A DNA stretch of 31,764 nucleotides from a virus, in IMG/VR virus record IMGVR_UViG_3300034524_000023, positions 1 through 31,764 of that record. One strand, written 5' to 3'. This document shows positions 1 through 6,864 of the stretch, one piece after another (the stretch's first letter is position 1; each line of letters opens with the position of its first letter). The notes beneath the pieces are model-generated. The model saw only the letters and a list, made by a program, of their open reading frames with translations. It made no database searches and had not been told where the DNA came from. The position numbers and the translations under genes are program-made.

Positions 1-127
1 TACTGACAAGTGCTAAATTGACTCAACGGCCTTTCGTAACTCTTCGGTGTCGCTTCTAGTGTAGATGTCGGCAGTAGTCGAATACTTCGAGTGACCTATG
101 ACTCGCTGTATAGATAAAGTATCTACC
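1..127. repeat. Terminal overlap of a circular contig (copy 1)
   Basis: The first 127 bases are identical to 31638-31764. The repeat lies inside the 3' end of the integrase gene and has no repeat-like internal structure. A perfect overlap of exactly 127 bases is what a k=127 assembly graph leaves at the join of a circular contig. I read it as an assembly overlap on a 31,637-bp circle, not as a biological terminal repeat. Confidence 0.9.
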
Positions 128-1053
128 TTTGCCCTGCTCAATAGGGTGGCGAAAGTGTGCCTAGCCGCATGTGGCGTCAGCCCTTCAATTTCCAACCGTT
201 CCATCATTGGGTGAAAGATAACTTTTCGGTAGCGGTTGGTCGTAACCCTTTTACTGTCTTTCGATATGAAATACTCGCCTTCTTCTTTCAACCACGACTC
301 AATAAAAGGCTGTATTTTTGAATGGATAGGTATAACCCTGTCCTTCCCAGCATCCGTCTTGATGCCACCGGTAATAGTTTTTTCTTTCATGTCTACATCA
401 AATTTTGTCAACGTCAACAATTCACCGATTCTCAATCCGGTATATATAAGAATAAGAACCGTCTGCACCCATTTATCCGTTGAATTGTCAAATAGCTTCT
501 TGATGTGGGCATCCGTGAAGATGGCTTTTTCCTTTTTCTCCTGTCTGGGAATGTCAACAAATTTAGCATAGTTTTTATCGACAATATCATCTTCCATCGC
601 TTTGTCTAATAGTATCCCAGCCAAAACTTTAACCTTTGATGTCGATGACTGACTCAAACCATTGGCCGTCATATCGTCTATGATGGCTTGTAAATGGCTT
701 TTTTTAATTTCCCTGACTTCTGTATCGGCTATCGGTTTAAGGTGCCTCCATGCCGTCACATAGGTCTCCACGGTCTTTTTATTCATGCTTGGGTAATTCT
801 TTGCATAATTATCGTAGATGTCTTGTAGAGTGCTTTTCAAAAGTCCGCCGATAGGTTTTTTATTGTAAGAGACTAAAGTATCTAAAGCATCTTTTCTTTT
901 CTCAAAATATCCTAGGTTCAAGGTTTTTCTTTTTAGTCTGGGACCGTTTTCGGTTTCCACCTTTTCGTATCCTAAAGTGACCATCGCAGTCCAAGGTCTC
1001 CGCCTGTTACCGGGCAACTTGTAGACACTCCCATAACCATTTGGAAGTTTCAA
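13..1053 (-). CDS. int: Tyrosine integrase (site-specific recombinase)
   Basis: Catalyses integration and, with an excisionase, excision between attP and a host attB. The N-terminus (about residues 1-66) looks like the AP2-like arm-binding domain of Tn916/phage integrases, residues 75-160 are the SAM-like core-binding domain, and 175-340 the catalytic domain. Catalytic residues visible are R208 (GLRIGE), K232 in the beta-hairpin (KTDAG), H295 and R298 (HAARH), H321 (GHSKYS) and nucleophile Y331. The 346-residue length is normal. The start is TTG with GAAGGTG about 7 bases upstream. It is the last gene of the minus-strand lysogeny operon, and its 3' end abuts the repeat-rich region I assign as attP, the usual int-attP arrangement. 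Confidence 0.96.
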   Translation of the reverse strand: MKLPNGYGSVYKLPGNRRRPWTAMVTLGYEKVETENGPRLKRKTLNLGYFEKRKDALDTLVSYNKKPIGGLLKSTLQDIYDNYAKNYPSMNKKTVETYVTAWRHLKPIADTEVREIKKSHLQAIIDDMTANGLSQSSTSKVKVLAGILLDKAMEDDIVDKNYAKFVDIPRQEKKEKAIFTDAHIKKLFDNSTDKWVQTVLILIYTGLRIGELLTLTKFDVDMKEKTITGGIKTDAGKDRVIPIHSKIQPFIESWLKEEGEYFISKDSKRVTTNRYRKVIFHPMMERLEIEGLTPHAARHTFATLLSRAKVDTLSIQRVIGHSKYSTTADIYTRSDTEELRKAVESI

Positions 1054-1080
1054 TTAATTCACCTTCTTCAATATTTTTAA

Positions 1081-1452
1081 TTACTTTTCTAAAACATGTA
1101 CCATCACGTCACACGGATCCGCCTCTGAAGGATTAGATTTGGATATACGCAACCCAATGATATAGGCAGAAACTTCATCATCAAACTTATTAAGTTTATC
1201 AATAAAATCATCCGGCACAAACCCAATGCATCCGTAAGATTCCATTGTTAATTTAATAGCATTGTCACTGTGGTTGCCAAAAGGATATGGACAGAACCTA
1301 AGGCCACCAAAATGATTAAAAGAAAATGAAGAAAATTTATAATTCACACCAGAATCAGACAAAAAAGCTTCTATTACCTTCCAAGTGTTGGAACCATCGT
1401 TATCTATACAGTTAAGATAAAACTTCAAAGACTTTTTTTCAGTTAAACTCAT
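1081..1452 (-). CDS. Small HIRAN-like protein
   Basis: A 123-residue soluble protein of unknown role. The segment around residues 58-88 (GNHSDNAIKL then CIGFVPDD) follows the HIRAN pattern, an NpyDxNAixV strand followed by the iGYvP turn. HIRAN is a small fold that binds DNA ends or stalled forks when fused to helicases, and it also occurs alone in phages. The match is weaker than in the neighbouring gene at 1486-2214, so this may be a diverged paralogue. The ATG at 1452 is preferred over an in-frame GTG at 1461 because the GTG lies inside the Shine-Dalgarno (TTAGGTG). It sits between integrase and the larger HIRAN gene, in the operon expressed from the repressor promoter in the lysogen. Confidence 0.8.
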   Translation of the reverse strand: MSLTEKKSLKFYLNCIDNDGSNTWKVIEAFLSDSGVNYKFSSFSFNHFGGLRFCPYPFGNHSDNAIKLTMESYGCIGFVPDDFIDKLNKFDDEVSAYIIGLRISKSNPSEADPCDVMVHVLEK

Positions 1453-1485
1453 TTTTATCACCTAACCCTTTTATATTCTAACTTT

Positions 1486-2214
1486 TCATCCAAAAAGCCT
1501 GACACCAACAACATAAAGCCCTTTTTCAACAACGACTGTGTCTCCGTCGACCATTTTTTTGGGGCCACCCATCAGCACACTCTCGGTCTTAAAAAACTTG
1601 TTTTTGTCCATAAAATCCTTAACATCTAAAGTATCATCTTCAGGAACGTATCCTATATGTCCAATTTCATCGTGATAAATCTTTATTGCATTCTTGCTGT
1701 ATTTATTATCTGGCTCTGGAACAAACTTGATAGCATCGTACCAATCAATAGGTTCAAAATAGTATACTTCATCCATAAAATCTTCAATCATCTCCTTGTT
1801 TTTTACACCCATATAAGGAGGGTTCCAATCATCAAAAGAATCTTTCACATAATCTGATAATAAGGTCTGAACGCGTTGGCCGTTCTCGTTGGTCTTCGAA
1901 ATACCTGCAACCCTAAACTCAATATCCGGCTCTGGAAATTTATTAGGGATAGGACCTTTGACATTGCTAACAGCATCAGAAGATCTAATAGCCGCATTTG
2001 AGTTTGAAGTTTCTGAGTAATTTGAAACAGAACTTGAGGGGCTTTCCTTTTTTCGGAAAAGAGGCTTTAAACGGTCGCCAAGCTTATAACGAATAAAAAT
2101 TAAGTTTGCCAAGAAAATAAGAAAGATCACGACAGTAAAAGCTTCGAACACAAGTAAAGTAATCAAGCCCCAAAGAACTGTAAGTGTTAACCAAAGATAA
2201 TAAAAAAATTTCAT
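1486..2214 (-). CDS. Membrane-anchored HIRAN-domain protein
   Basis: A 242-residue protein. Two hydrophobic segments at about residues 4-21 and 24-42 are followed by a basic stretch (RYKLGDRLKPLFRKK), so the rest should face the cytoplasm. A Ser/Asn-rich linker runs from about 55 to 85. From about 100 there is a HIRAN-like domain: FRVAGISK, then EPDNKYSKNAIKIY and IGHIGYVPEDD near 165-195, with an insertion between the first strand and the core. The ATG has AAAGGAGTG upstream. It is transcribed with the repressor and should be made during lysogeny. A membrane-tethered putative nucleic-acid-binding fold in this position suggests superinfection exclusion or host interaction; that is inference. 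Confidence 0.83.
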   Translation of the reverse strand: MKFFYYLWLTLTVLWGLITLLVFEAFTVVIFLIFLANLIFIRYKLGDRLKPLFRKKESPSSSVSNYSETSNSNAAIRSSDAVSNVKGPIPNKFPEPDIEFRVAGISKTNENGQRVQTLLSDYVKDSFDDWNPPYMGVKNKEMIEDFMDEVYYFEPIDWYDAIKFVPEPDNKYSKNAIKIYHDEIGHIGYVPEDDTLDVKDFMDKNKFFKTESVLMGGPKKMVDGDTVVVEKGLYVVGVRLFG

Positions 2215-2228
2215 TTTAAATCACTCCT

Positions 2229-2696
2229 TTAATAATTTAACCGATTTTTTATCTTAATTACATTAAGCGGATCAAAAGAAATTGTAAAACCACCTATAAC
2301 ACAAGTAACACCGTATACACATTTGTAATATTCAAGACTTTCTTGCAAAAATTTCTCAGTAACGTGTAAAAAATCGGCTAACTCGTAGCCGTCCCTGATT
2401 CCTGCGTTGTAAGCTTTAATAATGTCCTCAATCTTAACCAGTCGCCTGTATGCTCGACGTCTAGCGACACATTCCTGTTTTATGCATCCAAAATCATTTA
2501 AATTAAGAATGTTGCCACATGTTGTATAGTGGTGCTCTAACTCCTCTGCCACAGTGCAGTTTTTTTCTGATTGACTCAAATCATCTCTAATGTATATTAC
2601 ACTATCTCCATAAAGGCCTTTTATATTGCCCTCGAAAGGCACCTCATGAATTTCTACACCTTCCAGATCTATTTCCTCGTACATGTCTTCATGCAT
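2229..2696 (-). CDS. ImmA/IrrE-family metallopeptidase-like protein
   Basis: ImmA-type proteases cleave CI-like repressors to trigger induction, and this gene lies directly downstream of such a repressor. The zinc-motif region reads AEELEHHYTT at residues 50-59, followed by E75 in KQECVARRRAY and a C-terminal ELADFLHVTEKF segment, as in phage ImmA proteins. Where the classical motif is HExxH, the first His is Glu here (E51-E52-L-E-H55-H56); this variation is common in phage members and may alter metal binding. Two ATGs compete. The G-run Shine-Dalgarno touches the first (2702) and sits about 7 bases from the second, so 2696 is used. Confidence 0.87.
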   Translation of the reverse strand: MHEDMYEEIDLEGVEIHEVPFEGNIKGLYGDSVIYIRDDLSQSEKNCTVAEELEHHYTTCGNILNLNDFGCIKQECVARRRAYRRLVKIEDIIKAYNAGIRDGYELADFLHVTEKFLQESLEYYKCVYGVTCVIGGFTISFDPLNVIKIKNRLNY

Positions 2697-2713
2697 AAGC
2701 ATCCCCCCCTTAG

Positions 2714-3031
2714 CTATTTCTTTTTTGATTTAAGGTAGTCCAAGAATTTTTCGATGTCACGAAGATCTTCGTCTGAGTATTCGTCTCCATCAAAGTGTGC
2801 AGCGATCGTTTCTGGGACGTAAAAATCTTTTTCTTTGTTAACACCGAGAAGATAATCCGTAGTTACATTAAAAAAAGCGGCTAATTTGACTAACTTACCA
2901 TAATCGGGCGAACTATCTCCTGTTTCATATTTTCCATAAGTGCTTCTTTCTATGCCAAGTAACGAAGCAACATCTTGCTGGCTCATTTTTTTTGATGTCC
3001 TCAATGATTTCAATTTTTCTCCTAAGCTCAC
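2714..3031 (-). CDS. CI-like lysogeny repressor (HTH_3)
   Basis: A 105-residue DNA-binding protein with an N-terminal HTH of the Xre/lambda-repressor type at about residues 5-60 (MSQQDVASLLGIERSTYGKYETG) and a short acidic tail with no peptidase domain. Short repressors of this kind are typically paired with ImmA, the next gene. The GTG at 3031 is chosen because AAGGTGG lies 8 bases upstream; the longer GTG start at 3043 falls within that ribosome binding site. It probably binds the TGTGAA-N5-TTCACA sites just upstream and so controls both its own promoter and the early promoter. Confidence 0.93.
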   Translation of the reverse strand: MSLGEKLKSLRTSKKMSQQDVASLLGIERSTYGKYETGDSSPDYGKLVKLAAFFNVTTDYLLGVNKEKDFYVPETIAAHFDGDEYSDEDLRDIEKFLDYLKSKKK

Positions 3032-3057
3032 GGCACAAACCACCTTTCAATAAGAAT

Positions 3058-3086
3058 ATTATATGTGAAAATAATTCACAAATCAA
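3058..3086 (-). promoter_or_regulatory. Repressor promoter (PL-type)
   Basis: On the minus strand a TTGATT -35 (3081-3086) and a consensus TATAAT -10 (3058-3063) are separated by exactly 17 bases. The spacer is operator O1 base for base. It would drive the repressor, ImmA, HIRAN and integrase genes and be autoregulated. Confidence 0.75.
3064..3080. promoter_or_regulatory. Operator O1, palindrome TGTGAA-N5-TTCACA
   Basis: TGTGAAAATAATTCACA is an inverted repeat with 6-base arms around a 5-base centre. It occupies the whole spacer of the repressor promoter, so binding there should block that promoter. Confidence 0.8.
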
Positions 3087-3090
3087 TATA

Positions 3091-3107
3091 TGTGAAAATA
3101 ATTCGCT
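3091..3107. promoter_or_regulatory. Operator O2, imperfect copy of O1
   Basis: TGTGAAAATAATTCGCT matches O1 over 14 bases and diverges in the last three. It lies 7 bases upstream of the -35 of the rightward promoter, suited to a lower-affinity site controlling the cro side. A further isolated TTCACA half-site is at 3163-3168 in the cro leader. Confidence 0.7.
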
Positions 3108-3114
3108 AAAAGTA

Positions 3115-3143
3115 TTGACACGGGACGAATCATCACTTAAGAT
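3115..3143 (+). promoter_or_regulatory. Early rightward promoter (PR-type)
   Basis: A consensus TTGACA at 3115-3120 and TAAGAT at 3138-3143, spaced 17 bases, lie 41 bases upstream of the cro-like start. It would transcribe the whole early region and be repressed in the lysogen through the adjacent operator. Confidence 0.8.
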
Positions 3144-3183
3144 ATAAAATAAGAGAAAAAACTTCACATAAAAGAGGTGTAAA

Positions 3184-3381
3184 ATGGATTTACGTGAAAA
3201 AAGAGAGCATAAAGGAATGACTCAATTAGGTTTAGCTCAACTTATAGGGAAAGACAGGAGTTTAATAACAAAAATAGAATGCAAGGCAACTAAACCATCA
3301 GTTGATACCGCAAAAAAAATAGCTAAAGTTTTAGGTTTTGACTGGACAGAATTTTTCAAAGAAGACAAGAACGCAAGATAA
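3184..3381 (+). CDS. Cro-like HTH regulator
   Basis: A 65-residue HTH_3 protein, essentially only the DNA-binding domain (MTQLGLAQLIGKDRSLITKIE, about residues 12-33). It is the first gene rightward of the divergent control region, the usual place for a Cro that shuts off the repressor promoter after induction. AGAGGTG lies 6 bases before the ATG. Binding to O1/O2 is inferred from position. Confidence 0.92.
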   Translation: MDLREKREHKGMTQLGLAQLIGKDRSLITKIECKATKPSVDTAKKIAKVLGFDWTEFFKEDKNAR

Positions 3382-3394
3382 GGAGGTGAAGGAG

Positions 3395-3619
3395 ATGGAA
3401 AAGAAAAGAATCAGCATAAAAGAAGCGGCTACAGTACTGGGAGTGAGCGAGCAATTTCTCCGGGTTTGGCTAAGAGACGAGAACCCACCTTTTGGCAAGG
3501 CGGTTAAAATGTCACCAAAGAGGTGGACGTATTACATAAACCAAAAGAGACTAGACCAATATGTAGCAGGGGAAAACGAGAGTGATGATCAGAGGGGGAA
3601 GAAGAAATGGAAGAACTAA
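3395..3619 (+). CDS. Excisionase-like HTH protein
   Basis: A 74-residue protein with a winged HTH of the MerR/HTH_17 type: ISIKEAATVLGVSEQFLRVWLRD at about residues 6-28, then an aromatic wing (RWTYYINQKRL). Small proteins with this fold act as Xis or as early regulators; as the second gene of the rightward operon it could direct excision with the integrase. The ATG at 3395 has AGGAGGTGAAGG directly upstream; a longer reading from 3338 overlaps cro and is not supported. Xis function is inferred. Confidence 0.83.
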   Translation: MEKKRISIKEAATVLGVSEQFLRVWLRDENPPFGKAVKMSPKRWTYYINQKRLDQYVAGENESDDQRGKKKWKN

Positions 3620-3789
3620 ACAAGAGAATTGACGAACTGGGGAAAAGGGTGGATGCGCTTGAAGGGCAAGTTCTGCAAAAAGAATATTATTCCGGAGTGA
3701 TATCGATAAATGCAACTAAAAATGAAGAAGAAATGAGAGATGTAATTGATTCGATGATAGAAGAAATAAGAAGAGCTGGCGATGTGTAG
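3607..3789 (+). CDS. Small coiled-coil protein
   Basis: A 60-residue acidic protein overlapping the preceding gene by 13 bases, with GGGGGAAG upstream of the ATG. Residues 3-24 form a short heptad coiled coil (LNKRIDELGKRVDALEGQVL) and the C-terminus is a second amphipathic helix. It may be an oligomerising accessory to the HTH protein before it. No family recognised. Confidence 0.7.
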   Translation: MEELNKRIDELGKRVDALEGQVLQKEYYSGVISINATKNEEEMRDVIDSMIEEIRRAGDV

Positions 3790-3819
3790 GAGCACAAAAC
3801 CAGCAACTCTTAAAAGGAA

Positions 3820-4215
3820 TCAATTGTCAATAAAACTTGCGGCAATAACTTGATCAAAGAAAACGACTAAATTTTTGAAGTTGATTTCTTGGTTTGAATA
3901 AGTAATTAAAACAGCTTCTTTTAACAAGATACAGTCTTTGGGATATTTTGAATCATGATTTTTGGAGTACCGGCTAAAACTATCCTTGTAAATCATAGAA
4001 GTAATATCTATTTCGGAAAGAGTAGGATAATCAACAAAATTTTCATCAGAAACCTTGCCGCTGATTCTTCCAGCACTAGTGACAAACATCACTTTTAAAT
4101 TATCGAAACCAGATATTGATACTTCTTTTGGAACGTTGTTATTGATTTCTTCATCGGTTTTCAACGTGGTTCTGGACATTAAATCGAGAAGATCTTCTTT
4201 GAAAGAATAATCCAT
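3820..4215 (-). CDS. Isolated minus-strand phage protein of unknown function
   Basis: A 131-residue predicted cytoplasmic protein of mixed alpha/beta composition. A beta-rich centre (SISGFDNLKVMFVTSAGRISGKV) is followed by a central YPTLSEIDITSM segment and a hydrophobic C-terminus (FKNLVVFFDQVIAASF). It has no signal peptide or motif I recognise. The ATG at 4215 is used because GGGAGGTGAT is 5-9 bases upstream; the GTG at 4224 lies inside that site. It is the only minus-strand gene within the rightward early operon and has its own promoter-like sequence, so it may be expressed in the lysogen like a moron or a defence/immunity gene. That role is inference. Confidence 0.82.
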   Translation of the reverse strand: MDYSFKEDLLDLMSRTTLKTDEEINNNVPKEVSISGFDNLKVMFVTSAGRISGKVSDENFVDYPTLSEIDITSMIYKDSFSRYSKNHDSKYPKDCILLKEAVLITYSNQEINFKNLVVFFDQVIAASFIDN

Positions 4216-4241
4216 ATAAATCACCTCCCTTCATAGGATTG

Positions 4242-4270
4242 ATTATACCACTTATGGAAAGGTGATTTGA
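4242..4270 (-). promoter_or_regulatory. Promoter of the isolated minus-strand gene
   Basis: On the minus strand there is an extended -10, TGG then TATAAT (plus-strand 4242-4247), with a weak TTCAAA -35 about 18 bases upstream. It lies 27 bases before the start codon at 4215 and diverges from the gene at 4297. Confidence 0.6.
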
Positions 4271-4296
4271 AAAAAATATAAAAGTGGAGGGATTTG

Positions 4297-4551
4297 ATGA
4301 ACGAAAAAACAACAAAGACCTTAGCCAGGGCGATTTTAAGATATCTTAATGGCGACACTAAAGAGTATTTAGACTTGGCCATGAAAGTATCAGGTGATTG
4401 CACCGTATGCGGTGGGAAAATGATTAAAGCACGAAAATGCAATAAGAGTTATACCCACCGTATTTATTTATGTACAAATTGTGGGAAGGAGCTAGAAGAT
4501 GGACTGGAAAAAAGAAAAACAAAACCTATGGGTTGGAGAAAAAGGATTTAA
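4297..4551 (+). CDS. Small zinc-ribbon protein
   Basis: An 84-residue protein with an N-terminal helix and a zinc-ribbon-like pattern, CTVCGG then CTNCGK, with one extra Cys and His between. Such small ribbons are common in phage early operons and probably bind nucleic acid or protein. The ATG at 4297 follows GGAGG by 6 bases; an overlapping TTG three bases earlier is less likely. Specific function unknown. Confidence 0.75.
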   Translation: MNEKTTKTLARAILRYLNGDTKEYLDLAMKVSGDCTVCGGKMIKARKCNKSYTHRIYLCTNCGKELEDGLEKRKTKPMGWRKRI

Positions 4552-4798
4552 TGATGGAGAAACGATAGGGCTTGAAACTATAAGGAAACTTGCAGAAATA
4601 AACGCAAGAAACAGGCGGATGATTGAAAGGTTGGCAGATGTAGAAGATTTTTTAGAAATACTAATTGAATCTGATGCAGATCAAGATTACATCAAAGGAT
4701 TTAAAGCAGCAATAAACTATGTAAAGGGGCGTGAGAATGAAACATTTAAGAAAGCTGACCTTAAAGGAAAAGAAGATGGCCATATCTGCGGGACTTGA
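4499..4798 (+). CDS. Hypothetical early protein
   Basis: A 99-residue predominantly helical, charged protein (residues 25-85) with no recognised family. Its ATG follows GGAAGGAG by 7 bases but lies inside the 3' end of the previous gene, and its own 3' end overlaps the next by 62 bases, a dense packing typical of phage early regions. Confidence 0.65.
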   Translation: MDWKKEKQNLWVGEKGFNDGETIGLETIRKLAEINARNRRMIERLADVEDFLEILIESDADQDYIKGFKAAINYVKGRENETFKKADLKGKEDGHICGT

Positions 4799-4913
4799 CC
4801 CAAAACACATATATAGGACCGGACGAAGTGGTATTACTACATGGCTATTTGACCAAAAGAAAGATATAACACACATATTTGAAAAAGAAAAAAAGGTAGG
4901 AGAGGAGGCGTGA
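4737..4913 (+). CDS. Small DUF6906-like protein
   Basis: A 58-residue basic protein beginning MKHLRKLTLKEKKMAISAG. The N-terminal MKH-x-KxLTxxEKxxxxxxGLDP pattern resembles the DUF6906 family of short phage and mobile-element proteins, whose role is unknown. AAAGGGG lies 7 bases before the ATG at 4737; a GTG two codons earlier overlaps this site. It ends one base before the next gene. Confidence 0.7.
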   Translation: MKHLRKLTLKEKKMAISAGLDPKHIYRTGRSGITTWLFDQKKDITHIFEKEKKVGEEA

Positions 4914-4914
4914 A

Positions 4915-5196
4915 ATGGAGTGGGAGATTAAAGAAAGCACGCAAGAAAACTTCCTTGCGCTCGCACTTGCGATTTTTAAAACAGTGACACCGGAACAGGC
5001 ACTTAATTTGATTTACGGCGATGAAAATATGGTTACAAATGACATTGCCGACTACATAGATTACTACTACAAAAAAGGATTATCGATGAAAGAAATAGAA
5101 AAAAGCACTAGCTTAAATAGGCATCACGTAAGAAAGGCAATTAAACAGATTCACGGAAAGTGGCAACCGGCAAAGAAGGGCCAAAAAAGATTCTAG
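4915..5196 (+). CDS. Hypothetical protein with HTH-like C-terminus
   Basis: A 93-residue protein. Residues 5-45 are helical and acidic; residues 55-85 (GLSMKEIEKSTSLNRHHVRKAIKQ) read as a helix-turn-helix, suggesting a small DNA-binding protein. GAGGAGG is 5 bases before the ATG. It is followed after 9 bases by another HTH-containing gene. Confidence 0.72.
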   Translation: MEWEIKESTQENFLALALAIFKTVTPEQALNLIYGDENMVTNDIADYIDYYYKKGLSMKEIEKSTSLNRHHVRKAIKQIHGKWQPAKKGQKRF

Positions 5197-5205
5197 GAGG
5201 AACCC

Positions 5206-5769
5206 ATGGAAACTAAAGAACAATTTATCATAGACCATTGGAATGAGATGACAAATAATGAAATGGCCGAAAAACTAGGGATCGAATATAACAAAGTGCT
5301 GGCGATTATGACCAGATTAAGACGGCATGGAAAAATAGGAGCAAAGAAGCGTGGAGGGGAAAAAGTGAAAAAATTCAAAGTGATCTGCGAAGTTAATGGG
5401 ATAACAAAAGAAATGAACGTCAAAGCATCAAATGAGACCTTGGCCAAGGAAGGCATGATAAGCAAATTGGAAAAAGAATATCCAGACTACACCGTAAATG
5501 TGATTAAAGTGCAGCAATCAGTAACGTCAAAAGAGGAAAATGAAGAAAAATCAGAAGAGAGAATAAAAAGACCAAAAGTTACAAAAGAAATACCTGTAGG
5601 GGAAATTAAAGACATAGAGGAAACTGAAAATTACCGCGGGAAACAAAGCCCGGTTGCGTGGCTTGACAGCAAAGGGACTCTGACGGTTAAGTGGTTACCT
5701 CTGACAAAAGAAGAAACATTGGAACTGATTGAATTTGTTGACAAGATCAAAGAAATCACAGTGAGGTGA
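5206..5769 (+). CDS. HTH-containing early phage protein
   Basis: A 187-residue protein. Residues 5-45 (WNEMTNNEMAEKLGIEYNKVLAIMTRLRR) look like a helix-turn-helix of the kind used to choose target sites. Residues 55-105 resemble a small alpha/beta domain, 105-145 is a charged linker, and the C-terminus (SPVAWLDSKGTLTVKWLPL) is beta-rich and ends in an amphipathic helix. AGGAGG precedes the ATG by 5 bases. It is probably a regulator, but no family is recognised. Confidence 0.78.
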   Translation: METKEQFIIDHWNEMTNNEMAEKLGIEYNKVLAIMTRLRRHGKIGAKKRGGEKVKKFKVICEVNGITKEMNVKASNETLAKEGMISKLEKEYPDYTVNVIKVQQSVTSKEENEEKSEERIKRPKVTKEIPVGEIKDIEETENYRGKQSPVAWLDSKGTLTVKWLPLTKEETLELIEFVDKIKEITVR

Positions 5770-5774
5770 TAGAA

Positions 5775-6530
5775 GTGAACGAAATGCAAATATTCAACAA
5801 TGCCGAATTTGGACAGGTCAGAATCATTAACAAGGATGGAAGTCCCTGGTTCGTGGCAAAAGATGTAGCTGAAGCGCTGGGATACGAAAGAGCAGACAAT
5901 GCAGTAAGATCTCACGTTGAAGATGATGAAAAGCTGATGCACCAAATCAGTGCATTAGGTCAAAGTCGCAATATGACAATCATTAATGAGTCGGGATTGT
6001 ATTCTCTTATAATGTCCAGCAAGTTAGCCTCTGCGAAGAAGTTTAAAAAGTGGGTTACAAGTGACGTCTTACCTTCCATCAGAAAACATGGCCTTTACGC
6101 AGCCGATGAACTACTGGCAAATCCGGATCTGTTTATAAAAGCCCTTGAGGAATTAAAAAGCGAAAGAGCCGCAAGGAAAGAAGCAGAGAATCTTGTCGAA
6201 TACAAAAATGAAGTAATCAATGGGATCGTGGACGATATAGACATATTAACAAAAAGAAACGTCCTTAACAGAGTCGTAAAACATAAGGGGGCAGACTTTA
6301 GAGAACGATGGGCTGAACTTTACAAGGTTTTTAGGGAAACTTATAGCATAGACCTTAAAGCAAGGTGCGAGGGATATAACAAAAAGCAAATAAAGAAGAA
6401 AGACCAACTTACGACAGTGAAGTACGCTGAAAAATTCGGTCACATGGACAAGCTATACAAGATAGCAGTAAGGCTTTACGAAAGCGACATCAACAAAATA
6501 CTTGATGAATTAAGAACGGAGGAACATTAA
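5775..6530 (+). CDS. ant: BRO-N domain antirepressor
   Basis: A 251-residue protein. Residues 1-108 form a BRO-N/Bro-like domain: FVAKDVAEALGYERADNA, then DDEKLMHQ, ESGLYSLIMSSKL and SDVLPSIRKHG. Residues about 120-160 are a charged coiled coil, and the C-terminus holds a helical domain seen in Ant-type proteins. Phage antirepressors of this type counteract the repressor or redirect DNA binding during induction. The GTG at 5775 is chosen because AGGTG lies 6 bases upstream; the GTG at 5766 is part of that site. The stop codon abuts the next ATG. Confidence 0.9.
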   Translation: MNEMQIFNNAEFGQVRIINKDGSPWFVAKDVAEALGYERADNAVRSHVEDDEKLMHQISALGQSRNMTIINESGLYSLIMSSKLASAKKFKKWVTSDVLPSIRKHGLYAADELLANPDLFIKALEELKSERAARKEAENLVEYKNEVINGIVDDIDILTKRNVLNRVVKHKGADFRERWAELYKVFRETYSIDLKARCEGYNKKQIKKKDQLTTVKYAEKFGHMDKLYKIAVRLYESDINKILDELRTEEH

Positions 6531-6743
6531 ATGATTAGTTTCAACGAAGCGATAATAAGGTTGGAAAACTACAAAGCAGAATCAAATGAGGCATTAAAGG
6601 CTGAAAAAGTAGAGGGAATAAAAAAAGATCACGAAAAAGACATACAAGCATTTGATTTGGCGCTTAAATATCTTAAAGGTGTAGCAGAAGGAGCATATGA
6701 AATCATAGTATCTGAAAAAATAGGAGGTCGCAAATATGTCTAG
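6531..6743 (+). CDS. Small hypothetical early protein
   Basis: A 70-residue helical protein (FNEAIIRLENYKAESNEAL, then DIQAFDLALKYLKG). Its ATG follows the antirepressor stop without a gap, with GGAGG about 8 bases upstream. No family recognised. Confidence 0.7.
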   Translation: MISFNEAIIRLENYKAESNEALKAEKVEGIKKDHEKDIQAFDLALKYLKGVAEGAYEIIVSEKIGGRKYV

Positions 6744-6864
6744 TATATTTGAAGCTCTCAACGGAGGCCTAGGGTTTTTGATAATTGTGGTGGTAGCGGC
6801 TAAAGAATCTTATAAATTAAACAGGGCATATGTAAAAAAACACTATGGAGAGGAATACCTATAA
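6736..6864 (+). CDS. 42-residue single-span membrane peptide
   Basis: An ATG 5-9 bases after GGAGGTCG opens a 42-codon frame with one hydrophobic span (GGLGFLIIVVVAA, residues 10-22) and a basic C-terminal tail. It overlaps the preceding gene by 8 bases and is the last gene before the non-coding structured region. Confidence 0.55.
   Translation: MSSIFEALNGGLGFLIIVVVAAKESYKLNRAYVKKHYGEEYL

Noticed and set aside
236-571. 111-codon plus-strand frame inside integrase
   Set aside because: Antisense to a well-supported integrase and of low-complexity hydrophobic composition.
3058-3110. CRISPR-like short array from the repeated TGTGAAAATAATTC
   Set aside because: Only two copies, palindromic and placed on promoters; they are operators.
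2925-3167. 80-codon minus-strand frame across the divergent control region
   Set aside because: It overlaps the repressor gene in another frame and both promoters, and has no ribosome binding site; a shadow frame.
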